Of a stretch of 64,000 bases of DNA, positions 28,881 through 36,778 are shown one piece after another. Position 1 is the stretch's first letter; every line of letters begins with the position of its first letter. The position numbers were made by a program, and so were the translations under genes. Under the pieces are notes generated by a model. The model did no database searches, was not told where the DNA came from, and saw only the letters and a list, made by a program, of their open reading frames with translations. This stretch comes from DASRIA01 sp963816975 (GTDB taxonomy: Bacteria > Actinomycetota > Thermoleophilia > Solirubrobacterales > JBBDJG01), in the NCBI GenBank assembly GCA_963816975.1, contig CAWFMD010000001.1, forward strand, positions 1 through 64,000. Reading direction: 5' to 3'.

Positions 28881-30134
28881 ATGTCAACCCATCGAGGCCG
28901 CAACGGCGCCGGCCCGCACGCGCCGCAGCAAAGCTCGCGCGAGAGCCCGGACGCCACGGCGCTCTTCGCCGCGGCGGTCGAGCTCGCGACGGCGGGCGCC
29001 GGGGCGTTCCGGCGCACCGCCCGCCGCTACTCGATCTGCGCGGCGGACGCCGACGACGCATACCAGCGCAGCCTCGAGATCCTGCTCACCAAGGCGCCGA
29101 CCGCGGACCGCTCCGAGCTGCGGCCCTGGCTGCACACGGTCATCAAGCACGAGGCGCTCGCCGTCCGGCGGCAGCGCGAGCGCAGCGTCGCCGCGGACGA
29201 GCACGCCGCCGCCGAGACGGCGGCGCCGCCCGAGGGCGGCCCCGAGGAAGCCGCCAGCGACCGCGAGCGAGTGCGACACACGGCGGAGGCGCTGGGGACG
29301 CTGAAGCCGAGCCAGCTGCAGTGCCTGGTGCTGAAGGCGCTGGGCTATTCGTACGCCGAGATCTCGCAGCGCACGGGGTTCAGCCAGACCAAGGTGAACC
29401 GCTGCCTGACCGAGGGGCGCCGGCGATTCTTCGAGTGCTTCGGCGAGATCTCCTCGGGAGGGCGCTGCGCGCGCTTCCGGCCGATCCTGTCGGCCCTCTG
29501 CGACGGGCACGCGGAGGACACGGCCGAGCGCAGCGTGCGCGCTCACCTGTCCTCGTGCCAGTCGTGCCGGGCCGCCCTGCGGACGTATCGCTCCGCCCCC
29601 GCCCGTCTGGCCGAGCTGGTTCCGCCCGCGGTGCTGCTGCCGCTGCTCGAGCGGTCGAGCACGTGGTCGAGGTTGTCGGATTGGGTGTCAAGCGGCGGCG
29701 GCGAGCGGGCGGGCGCGCTGGGCGCGAAGCTCCAGCAGGGCGCCGAGATGATCAGCGCCCAGAAGGCGGCGGCAGTCGTGGCGTCCACCGCCGCGCTCGC
29801 GGGGGGCGGTGTCGCGGTGCAGGAGCAGGTGCGGGGACTGCCCGAGCGCGAGCAGCCGGCGCGCGTCGAGCGGCCGGCCGCGCCGGTCGCGCAGTCCGAC
29901 CCCGAACCGGCGGCGCCCGCCCCCGCCGCCCCCGCCGCGGAACCGCCCGCGGCGCAATCGCACGAACCGCCGCGCGCGCAGACCGTCGCCGCGACCACGG
30001 CAACCGAGTTCGGCCCCGAGCGCTCGACCGACGCCCCGCCGGCACCGGTGGCCGTGCGGGAGAGCTTCGGCGCGGTTGCAGGCGCGCCGGCGGGCGCGCG
30101 GGCGCGCGCGGCGGGCGCGGAGTTCGGACCGTGA
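28881..30134 (+). CDS. Sigma-70 family (ECF-like) factor fused to zinc-finger anti-sigma-like and membrane segment
   Basis: 417 residues from ATG 28881. Residues 25-100 correspond to sigma region 2 (ADADDAYQRSLEILLTKAP, LRPWLHTVIKHEALAVRR). Residues 136-182 are region 4 with a helix-turn-helix (SYAEISQRTGFSQTKVNRCL). Then comes a zinc-finger motif HLSSCQSC at 222-229 as in anti-sigma HC2 domains. A weakly hydrophobic stretch at 295-312 may span the membrane, and a Pro/Ala/Glu-rich tail of about 100 residues follows. A sigma factor carrying its own anti-sigma module implies self-regulation. It overlaps the next gene by GTGA. Confidence 0.82.
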   Translation: MSTHRGRNGAGPHAPQQSSRESPDATALFAAAVELATAGAGAFRRTARRYSICAADADDAYQRSLEILLTKAPTADRSELRPWLHTVIKHEALAVRRQRERSVAADEHAAAETAAPPEGGPEEAASDRERVRHTAEALGTLKPSQLQCLVLKALGYSYAEISQRTGFSQTKVNRCLTEGRRRFFECFGEISSGGRCARFRPILSALCDGHAEDTAERSVRAHLSSCQSCRAALRTYRSAPARLAELVPPAVLLPLLERSSTWSRLSDWVSSGGGERAGALGAKLQQGAEMISAQKAAAVVASTAALAGGGVAVQEQVRGLPEREQPARVERPAAPVAQSDPEPAAPAPAAPAAEPPAAQSHEPPRAQTVAATTATEFGPERSTDAPPAPVAVRESFGAVAGAPAGARARAAGAEFGP

Positions 30135-32314
30135 GGCTGCTCGTGGCGGCGGCGTGCACCGCGACGTTGGCAGTGGCGGTCGCTGCGCCCGCGCAGGCGG
30201 GCGTCTACGAGGTGCACGCCTGCGGCAGCATCGCGGGAGCGGCGCAGAACGCATTCGCGGCGGCTGCCGATTCCATGATGAGCGCCTATTCGATCTGCCC
30301 TCCGTCGAGCGGGGTCGGAACCGGCATCGTCACGAAGGCCACGTCGAACGGCGGACGCGCTCCCTACGGAGCCGGGGCCTACCAGGTCTTCACCGCGCCG
30401 CCGGGTACCCAGCTCGCCGAGGTCACCTTCAACGTCGGCGCGATCCGCCTCAGCTACGACTGGTCGGTGGGGATCGTCGCCTTCGGCGGCGATTGGGACG
30501 CGGGCGACTATCCCTACGGCTGCTATCCGTGGAACTCCTACTGCGGGGTCGGGACTTCCGTGTTCTCGATCGCCGCTACGGTCAACCTGTACTCGCACCC
30601 TCGCTTCAGGTTCCAGACGCGTTGCGTCAACCCGGCCGGCTGCGACCTGTCTGCGAGCCCGTTCAATCCGGCGAACCGCGGGCTCTTCTCGGCGGCCAAC
30701 GTGACCGTGCGGGTGCGCGACGTGACCCCGCCGGCGCTCGTCCCGGTGCGCGGCGCGCTGTGGAACGGTGGATGGCATCGCGGAAGCGAGGAGGCGTGGA
30801 CGAACTACACCGACGGCGCCGGGATCATGATGTCGCGGCTCTACGCCGACGGCATTCCCCGCCAGACGCTCGACTTCCGCGACGTGTCGATGCCGGAGTG
30901 GGCGCGTTGCGACTTCACGCGGCCGCGGCCCTGCGTGGACTTCGCGCCGGGGGGCCTCGGCATCGACACCGCCACGCTTGCCGACGGCGTCCATCGGATC
31001 GATGTGGAGGCGATCGACGCCGCAGGCAATGGAGCCCGGGTCGGTCATTCGATCCAGGTCGACAACTCGGTCCCGGCAAAGCCGGAGGGGGTCGTGGTGG
31101 CCGGGGGAGAGAGCTGGCGGTCGTCGAACCGCTTCGACCTGCACTGGGCCAACCCGCCCGGGCAGGTCGCGCCGATCGTGCGGGCGCACCACCGCCTGTG
31201 CCCGGCGAGCGGGGGCGACTGTGTCACGGGCGCCGCGGAAGCGAACGAAATCTCCGCGCTGGGCCTGCGCGTGCCCGAGCCCGGCGAGTGGCTCGCGCGG
31301 GTCTGGCTGGAGGACGCGGCCGGCAACCACGACGCTGCCCGCGCGAGCGACGCCGTGCGGCTGCGCTTCGACGACGAGGCGCCGACCGCGGTCTTCGCCG
31401 AGCAGGAGCCGGGTGACCCGCGCGCCGTGCGGGCCCGGGTGGCCGACGTGGGATCCGGCGTGGCCGAAGGGTCGGTCGAGCTGCGCCGCCTCGGCACGGC
31501 ATCGTGGATCGACGCCGGCGGCGTGATCAGCGCCGGCACGCTCGCGGCGCGCGTCGACGACCTCGCCCTGCCCGACGGCACGTACGAGCTGCGCGCGCGG
31601 GTGCGCGACGTCGCTGGGAACGAGCGCAGCGGCACGCGGCGCGCAGACGGCTCGCCGATGCGACTGGTGCTGCCGCTGCGCGCCGCCGGCGCGATCGTGC
31701 TGAGCGCGCGCAGGTGCCGGGCGCGCGCCCGCCGCTGTCGTCCGCTGCGGACGATCCGCAACGGCGCCACGGTGCTCGCGCGCCTGACCGCAAACGGCGG
31801 ACCCGTGCCCCGCGCGCCGGTCACCGTGCTGTCGCGGCCGCGCACCGGCGCGACCTTCGCGCCGATCGCCGCGCTGCGCACGGATCCCGACGGACGCCTG
31901 GCGTTCAAGGCCGCATCAGGCCCCTCGCGCACACTCAGGTTCCGATGGGTGGGTACCGCCACGGCGCGCCCGGCGTCGGCCGATGTGCTGGTGCGCGTAC
32001 CGGCGCGATCCACGATCGCGGTCGACCGGCGCGCCGTGCGCAACGGCGAGTCGGTGACGTTCAGCGGGCGGCTCGGGGGCCGCCCCCTGCCCGCGGGCGG
32101 CAAGCTCGTCGACCTGCAGGTGAAGCTGCGCGGGCGCTGGCGGACGTTCGCGGCGCCGCGCGCCGACTCCAGCGGCCGCTGGAGCTACGCCTACCGCTTC
32201 GAGGCCACCCGCGGGGCCGTGCGCTACCGCTTCCGCGCCCGGATCAGGCGCGAGGCGGCCTACCCCTATGAGCTGGGGCACTCCCGCATCGCGCGGGTGA
32301 CGGTCCGCGGCTGA
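30131..32314 (+). CDS. Large secreted Ig-like/beta-sandwich protein
   Basis: 727 residues from GTG 30131. Signal peptide LLVAAACTATLAVAVAAPAQA. Residues 25-220 form a beta-rich domain with cysteine pairs (YGCYPWNSYCGV, RCVNPAGCD), possibly lectin-like. Residues 220-510 contain repeated Ig/cadherin-type segments, seen as DATGNGARVGHSIQVDNSVP-type and VWLEDAAGNHDAARASDAV motifs. The C-terminal 200 residues look like two carboxypeptidase-regulatory or Ig-like domains (TVLSRPRTGATFAPIAALRTD, VTFSGRLGG). No catalytic motif is visible. Tight coupling to the sigma factor suggests the pair is a surface-signalling or surface-structure unit. Confidence 0.78.
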   Translation: MRLLVAAACTATLAVAVAAPAQAGVYEVHACGSIAGAAQNAFAAAADSMMSAYSICPPSSGVGTGIVTKATSNGGRAPYGAGAYQVFTAPPGTQLAEVTFNVGAIRLSYDWSVGIVAFGGDWDAGDYPYGCYPWNSYCGVGTSVFSIAATVNLYSHPRFRFQTRCVNPAGCDLSASPFNPANRGLFSAANVTVRVRDVTPPALVPVRGALWNGGWHRGSEEAWTNYTDGAGIMMSRLYADGIPRQTLDFRDVSMPEWARCDFTRPRPCVDFAPGGLGIDTATLADGVHRIDVEAIDAAGNGARVGHSIQVDNSVPAKPEGVVVAGGESWRSSNRFDLHWANPPGQVAPIVRAHHRLCPASGGDCVTGAAEANEISALGLRVPEPGEWLARVWLEDAAGNHDAARASDAVRLRFDDEAPTAVFAEQEPGDPRAVRARVADVGSGVAEGSVELRRLGTASWIDAGGVISAGTLAARVDDLALPDGTYELRARVRDVAGNERSGTRRADGSPMRLVLPLRAAGAIVLSARRCRARARRCRPLRTIRNGATVLARLTANGGPVPRAPVTVLSRPRTGATFAPIAALRTDPDGRLAFKAASGPSRTLRFRWVGTATARPASADVLVRVPARSTIAVDRRAVRNGESVTFSGRLGGRPLPAGGKLVDLQVKLRGRWRTFAAPRADSSGRWSYAYRFEATRGAVRYRFRARIRREAAYPYELGHSRIARVTVRG

Positions 32315-32390
32315 AGGGGCGACCCGGACGGGCGTCCGTTTGGGCCGCCGCACGGCCCGGGTAAGGCAACGCCCGACCGCATTCGCCATC

Positions 32391-33524
32391 ATGTCCCCCG
32401 TGACCCCGACCAAGACGCGACTCCGAGAGCTGGCCACGCTGCGCCCCGAGGGCCACAAGGTCCTGAGCCTCTACCTGAACCTCGACCCCAGCGAGTTTCC
32501 CACCCCGAAGGCGCGGAAAACCGAGCTCGAGTCCCTGCTCGGCGTGGTCGAGCGCGCGGTGCGCGACGACGGCCTGCCACACGACCAGAAGGCGGAGCTG
32601 AAGCAGGACGTGGAGCGGGTCAGGACCTGGTTCACCAGCGAGTTCGACGCCAGCGGCACGCGCGGCGCGGCCGTGTTCGCGGCCTCCGCGATCGATCTGT
32701 TCGAGGTGCACACGCTGGGGCGGCCGATCCGCAGCGAGGTGACGATCGACGACTCGCCGTTCATCGAGCCGCTCGCCGGCATGCCCGGCGACGACGGCTA
32801 CAGCGTGCTGCTGATCAACCGCCAGCTCGCGCGCATCCTGGCCGGGGGTGCTGACGACATGCGCGAGATCATCAGCTTCGTGGACGACGTGCACCGCTGG
32901 CACGACCAGGGCGGCTGGTCGCAGGCGCGCTACCAGCGCGGCATCGAGAAGGAGACGAAGGACCACCTCAAGCACGCCGGGGACGAGCTGTTCAAGCTCT
33001 TCAAGCGGGGTGCCGCCCAGCGCCTGATCATCGGCTGTCCCGACGAGCTGCGCGGCGAGGTCGAGAGCAACCTGCACAGCTACCTGCGGGAGCGCATCGC
33101 CGGCCATCTCGACATCGACGTGAAGGCGAGCCCGAAGGACGTCGCGCAGGAGGCGGGCGAGATCATCGCGCGCGACGAGCGCGATCGCGAGCGCCACTGG
33201 CTCGACCGCCTGCAGGCCGGGCTGGGGCGCGAGGAGCGCGCCGCCGCGGGACTGGCGGACACGCTCGCGGCGCTCAACGAGCAGCGCGTGGAGGCGCTGC
33301 TCGTGCACAGCGGCTTCCGCGCAGGGGGCTACGCGTCACCGCGCGTGGACTTCCTCTCCCCGGAACCCGGCGTCTCGCCCACCGGCGACGAGCTACAGCA
33401 GCGCGACGACGTGGTCGAGTCGGCGATGGAACGGGCGCTGGAGCAGTCGGCCGAGGTCGTGGTGGTGCACCACCACGAGGACGTGAAGGCGGTGGGCTCG
33501 ATCGCCGCCGTGCTGCGCTTCTAG
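32391..33524 (+). CDS. eRF1-like / bacterial release-factor-like protein (baeRF, Vms1-like)
   Basis: 377 residues from ATG 32391. HKVLSLYLNLDPSEFPTPKARK is the typical opening of the bacterial eRF1-like (baeRF) proteins. The middle has AVFAASAIDLFEVHTLG, YSVLLINRQLARIL and DRWHDQ-like HRWHDQGGWSQARYQRGIEKE. The end (VEALLVHSGFRAGG, ALEQSAEVVVVHHHEDVKAVGSIAAVLRF) corresponds to eRF1 domain 3. Members are thought to release peptides from stalled ribosomes. No GGQ is present, as in several of these families. An ArfB-like gene lies 0.5 kb away. Confidence 0.75.
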   Translation: MSPVTPTKTRLRELATLRPEGHKVLSLYLNLDPSEFPTPKARKTELESLLGVVERAVRDDGLPHDQKAELKQDVERVRTWFTSEFDASGTRGAAVFAASAIDLFEVHTLGRPIRSEVTIDDSPFIEPLAGMPGDDGYSVLLINRQLARILAGGADDMREIISFVDDVHRWHDQGGWSQARYQRGIEKETKDHLKHAGDELFKLFKRGAAQRLIIGCPDELRGEVESNLHSYLRERIAGHLDIDVKASPKDVAQEAGEIIARDERDRERHWLDRLQAGLGREERAAAGLADTLAALNEQRVEALLVHSGFRAGGYASPRVDFLSPEPGVSPTGDELQQRDDVVESAMERALEQSAEVVVVHHHEDVKAVGSIAAVLRF

Positions 33525-34054
33525 CGCTCGCAGGCGCTCCACAGGCCGCGGCGCTGCTCGCGGGCGCGCCGCGCGAGGCGGTCGAAGCGGTCCGCGAAGT
33601 CGGTGTTCGGCGGGATCTCCAGCGTGCGCGCGTATCCGCGGCGCACCAGTTCGGCGTTCACGAACCGGCCGCCCTCGAGCAGGTACACGTAGGCCAGCAT
33701 CCGCCCGTATCGGTCGGTGCGCTCGCGGCCGATCCGCAGACGCACGCGCCGGCCGGTGACGAGCCGGTCGTTGAAGTCGCTCGCCTGTTTTGCGTAGCAC
33801 TGCACCGGCTCGCCCGGCTTCACGGACTCGGGCGTGTCCACACCGATGTAGCGCACGGTCAGTACGCGGCTGCGGCTCGGCACGCGCACCTTTACGGTGT
33901 CACCGTCGACGATGCGCTCGACGCGGCCGGTGAGGCTCGCGCCCCGCAACGGTCCGTCATCGTCGCCGCCGCCGAGCAGGTCGAAGCCGCCGCCGCCCGC
34001 GAACGCGAGCACCAGGAACAGGCCGACCCACGCGACAGCGGAGCGCGACGACAT
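33521..34054 (-). CDS. Staphylococcal nuclease-like (SNase) protein, exported
   Basis: 177 residues with an N-terminal hydrophobic anchor or signal (AVAWVGLFLVLAFAGGG). The SNase OB-fold core is clear: GRVERIVDGDTVKVRV, VRYIGVDTPES, the catalytic R in RVRLRIGRERTDRYGRMLAYVYL, and VNAELVRRGYARTLE. The active-site D, E and R pattern (DGDT, DTPE, DRYGR) is complete, so it should be an active calcium-dependent nuclease outside the membrane. The stop overlaps that of the convergent baeRF gene by 4 bases. Confidence 0.88.
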   Translation of the reverse strand: MSSRSAVAWVGLFLVLAFAGGGGFDLLGGGDDDGPLRGASLTGRVERIVDGDTVKVRVPSRSRVLTVRYIGVDTPESVKPGEPVQCYAKQASDFNDRLVTGRRVRLRIGRERTDRYGRMLAYVYLLEGGRFVNAELVRRGYARTLEIPPNTDFADRFDRLARRAREQRRGLWSACER

Positions 34055-34057
34055 GCG

Positions 34058-34459
34058 CTACTCGTCTCCCGTGGAGGGCCGGCGGCGGGCGCGCTTGCGC
34101 TCCGCGCGGTGGCGCTTCTGCTCCAAGCGCCGGCGGCGCGCGGCCAACGTGGGACGTGTCGCGTGCCGCGCGCGGCGCGGCTTCAGCGCCGCCGCGAGCC
34201 GCTCGCGCAGGCGCTCCAGCGCCAGCTCGCGGTTGCGCGCCTGACCGCGCGCATCTTGCGCGACGGCGGTCACCCGCGGGCCGAGCCGCGCCTGGATGCG
34301 CCGCTGCTGCTCCGCCGGCAGGGATGAGGCCGCGACGTCGAACACCGCCTCGACCCGCGAGGCGGTGACATTCGCGTGCTGGCCGCCGGGGCCCGACGAG
34401 CGGCTGGTGCGCAAAGTGACATCCGACAGCGGGATCGCGACTCCCGGGCGGATCTGCAT
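34058..34459 (-). CDS. arfB: ArfB/YaeJ-type peptidyl-tRNA hydrolase (ribosome rescue)
   Basis: 133 residues from the second ATG at 34459, chosen because GGAGG lies five bases upstream of it (34465-34469); the first ATG (34471) has no such site. The release-factor core has RTSRSSGPGGQHANVTASRVEAVFD, with the catalytic GGQ. The long basic C-terminal tail (HATRPTLAARRRRLEQKRHRAERKRARRR) is the mRNA-channel-binding tail of ArfB. It hydrolyses peptidyl-tRNA on stalled ribosomes. The gene is followed by the SNase gene after 3 bases. Confidence 0.88.
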   Translation of the reverse strand: MQIRPGVAIPLSDVTLRTSRSSGPGGQHANVTASRVEAVFDVAASSLPAEQQRRIQARLGPRVTAVAQDARGQARNRELALERLRERLAAALKPRRARHATRPTLAARRRRLEQKRHRAERKRARRRPSTGDE

Positions 34460-34511
34460 CGGATCCTCCATGTCTTGAAGGTACCGGCGACCGCGGCACT
34501 AGCCTGTGTCC

Positions 34512-34988
34512 ATGCAGACCGGAACGGTGGAGGCCGTCTACGTCGCGCCGCAGGCAGAAGTGCTGCCGGCAGCGGTCGTCGCCGCGACCGCCGTCGCGGG
34601 CAAGGGCATCGCGGGCGACCGGTACTTCGAGGACGACGGCACGTTCTCGGACAACCCGCGCAGTGACGGCCGCGACATCACGCTGGTCGCGGTGGAGGCG
34701 GTCGAAGGCCTTGCGCGCGACACCGGGATCGAGCTGGATCCCGCCGAGACCCGCCGCAACGTCCTCACCCGGGGGATTGCGCTCAACGACCTGGTCGGCC
34801 GCCGCTTCACCGTGGGCGAGGCCGAGTGCGTGGGCCGGCGGCTGTGCGACCCGTGCAGCCACCTGGAGAAGCTCACGCAGCCCGGAGTGCTGAGGGGCCT
34901 CGTCGATCGCGGCGGCCTGCGCGCCGACATCGTGCGCGGCGGGGCGATCCGGCCCGGCGACGAGGTGCGCGAGGTGGGGGCCGCGTAG
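34512..34988 (+). CDS. MOSC domain protein
   Basis: 158 residues from ATG 34512. GKGIAGDRYFEDDGTFS, RDITLVAVEAVEGL, ETRRNVLTRGIALNDLVGRRFTVGEAECVGRRLCDPCSHLEKL matches the stand-alone MOSC domain, with the conserved Cys in RLCDPCSHL. MOSC proteins bind molybdenum cofactor or handle its sulfur. The substrate is unknown. It starts 40 bases from the divergent ArfB gene. Confidence 0.85.
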   Translation: MQTGTVEAVYVAPQAEVLPAAVVAATAVAGKGIAGDRYFEDDGTFSDNPRSDGRDITLVAVEAVEGLARDTGIELDPAETRRNVLTRGIALNDLVGRRFTVGEAECVGRRLCDPCSHLEKLTQPGVLRGLVDRGGLRADIVRGGAIRPGDEVREVGAA

Positions 34989-35072
34989 GATCCGACAGGG
35001 CCAGACGCCGCCACCTGCTCCCCTCCGTGTGCTAGACCCAGGTGGAGATATTTTCAAGGGAGGGAGAGGTCG

Positions 35073-36059
35073 GTGAGATCAGCCCTGCGTTGTCTGCTTC
35101 TGTCGTTCTTGGCCTGCCTGGGCTGCGCTTCGACGGCGGCGGCCACGCACGTGAACTGCGGCGACTTGTTGACGCAGGACACCACGCTCGACAGTGACCT
35201 TGCCTGCCCGGGTGACGCCCTCAGGATCGGGGCGGACGGCGTCACGCTCGACCTGGCCGGGCACGAGATCCGCGGACCCGGCGTGTACAGCGGCGGGGTC
35301 GCGGTCGACAACCGCCGCCTGCAGCCTGCGGATCCTCGCGCGTTCAACGACATGAGGGTGGAGAACGGGCGCATCACCGACTACTCGACCGCCGTTCGCG
35401 TTCAGGACGCGACAGGCGGGCGCATCGCGGACCTCCGGCTGAACGTGAACGTCTTGTTCTTGCAGGGAGTAGGCGGATACGACCTGCGGCGAAACAAGTT
35501 CCTGACAGGAAGCATCCTGCTCAACAACGCAAGCTCGACACTTGTCCGCAACAACCGTGTCGATAGCGGGCGGATCCAGGTCATACAGGGTGTGCAGAAC
35601 GTCTTCGACCGTAACACGGCGCTCGCCATGACCATCGCTGCCTCTCACTCGCAGGTGACTCGAAACCTCGTGCGCAGTGTGAGCGGGGTGTACGGCATCG
35701 AGGTGAACAACTCGACCGGAAACACGGTTGCGCACAACGTCGTCATGGGCGCCGGTGTCGGCATCGGCCTGGCCAGCCAGGATGGGGCCATCATCTCCGG
35801 CAACCGCGTCACCCGTAGCGCCGAGGACGGAATCAGGGTTGTGTTTTCCACGGACACGCTTCTGGAGCACAACTTCACCGCGCGTAACGGTGACGACGGC
35901 ATCGATGTGGACAGCCTCCCGACTACCCTCACCGAGAACATTGCCAACCAGAACGGGGACCTCGGCATCGAGGCTTTGTCGGGAACCACGGACGGCGGAG
36001 GAAACAAGGCGCGCCAGAACGGAAACCCCGCGCAATGCACCGGGGTGGGCTGCAGCTAG
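35073..36059 (+). CDS. Secreted right-handed parallel beta-helix protein (NosD-like)
   Basis: 328 residues from GTG 35073 with GGGAGG-type RBS just upstream. Signal peptide LRCLLLSFLACLGCASTAAA. After a disulfide-bearing start (VNCGDLLTQDTTLDSDLAC), repeats of about 22-24 residues with N, V, I and D ladders appear: LVRNNRVDSGRIQV, VTRNLVRSVSGVYGIEVNNS, ISGNRVTRSAEDGIRV, LEHNFTARNGDDGIDV, LTENIANQNGDLGIEAL. Such beta-helices bind or process carbohydrates; no catalytic triad is evident. Its codon use is visibly less GC-biased than neighbours. Confidence 0.82.
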   Translation: MRSALRCLLLSFLACLGCASTAAATHVNCGDLLTQDTTLDSDLACPGDALRIGADGVTLDLAGHEIRGPGVYSGGVAVDNRRLQPADPRAFNDMRVENGRITDYSTAVRVQDATGGRIADLRLNVNVLFLQGVGGYDLRRNKFLTGSILLNNASSTLVRNNRVDSGRIQVIQGVQNVFDRNTALAMTIAASHSQVTRNLVRSVSGVYGIEVNNSTGNTVAHNVVMGAGVGIGLASQDGAIISGNRVTRSAEDGIRVVFSTDTLLEHNFTARNGDDGIDVDSLPTTLTENIANQNGDLGIEALSGTTDGGGNKARQNGNPAQCTGVGCS

Positions 36060-36112
36060 CTCGTCGGCACGCGGCTGCCGGCCCGATCGTCTGAACGCGT
36101 AGGATCTCGCGC

Positions 36113-36772
36113 GTGAAGCAGCTGGCCCCCGACCTCTGGATGCTGAGCGGCTTTCCGCCGAACGGCATCAACGTCTACCTGATGGGGGACACGCTCGTCG
36201 ACGCGGGCACCCGCCACTCCGGGCGGCGCATCTTCCGGCAGGTCGAGGGCCATGACGTGAGGCGGCACGCGCTCACGCACGCGCACCCCGACCACCAGGG
36301 CGCCAGCCGGCAGGTGTGCGAGCGGCTCGGGATCGAGTTGTGGTGCGGCGAGCGCGACGCGGACGCGATGGAGAGCGGCAACCTCGGCCAGAAGCCTCAC
36401 CCCGTCAACACGCTGATCATGAAGATGTGGGGAGGACCGCCGCATCCGGTCGCCCGCCGGCTGCGTGAGGGCGACGAGGTGGCCGGCTTCCGCGTGCTGG
36501 ACGTGCCGGGCCACTCGCCCGGCCACGTCGCCTACTGGCGCGAGCCGGACCGCGTGCTGGTCGTGGGCGACGTGCTGAACGGCATGAACGTGATGACCGG
36601 CATCAGGGGCCTGCACGAGCCGCCGGCCCCCTTCACGACCGACCCGGCACTGAACCGCGAGTCGGCCCGCAGGCTGGCCGCGCTGGAGCCGTCGCTGGTC
36701 GTCTTCGGGCACGGGCCGCCGCTGCGCGACACGCGCAAGTTCGTGGACTTCATAGGCGGCCTCGAGCGCTAG
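36113..36772 (+). CDS. Metallo-beta-lactamase fold hydrolase
   Basis: 219 residues from GTG 36113. The MBL signature THAHPDHQGASRQV carries the HxHxDH zinc ligands near residue 58-63. Further ligands are in VPGHSPGHVAYWR, LVVGDVLNGMN and VVFGHGPPL. VYLMGDTLVDAGTRHSGRRI matches glyoxalase-II-like members. The substrate is unknown. It converges on the FAD oxidoreductase gene with 6 bases between. Confidence 0.87.
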   Translation: MKQLAPDLWMLSGFPPNGINVYLMGDTLVDAGTRHSGRRIFRQVEGHDVRRHALTHAHPDHQGASRQVCERLGIELWCGERDADAMESGNLGQKPHPVNTLIMKMWGGPPHPVARRLREGDEVAGFRVLDVPGHSPGHVAYWREPDRVLVVGDVLNGMNVMTGIRGLHEPPAPFTTDPALNRESARRLAALEPSLVVFGHGPPLRDTRKFVDFIGGLER

Positions 36773-36778
36773 CGCGCG

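Noticed and set aside
28826..30130. N-terminal extension of the secreted Ig-like protein by about 435 codons
   Set aside because: That stretch is the sigma-factor gene in another frame. The signal peptide starts exactly at GTG 30131.
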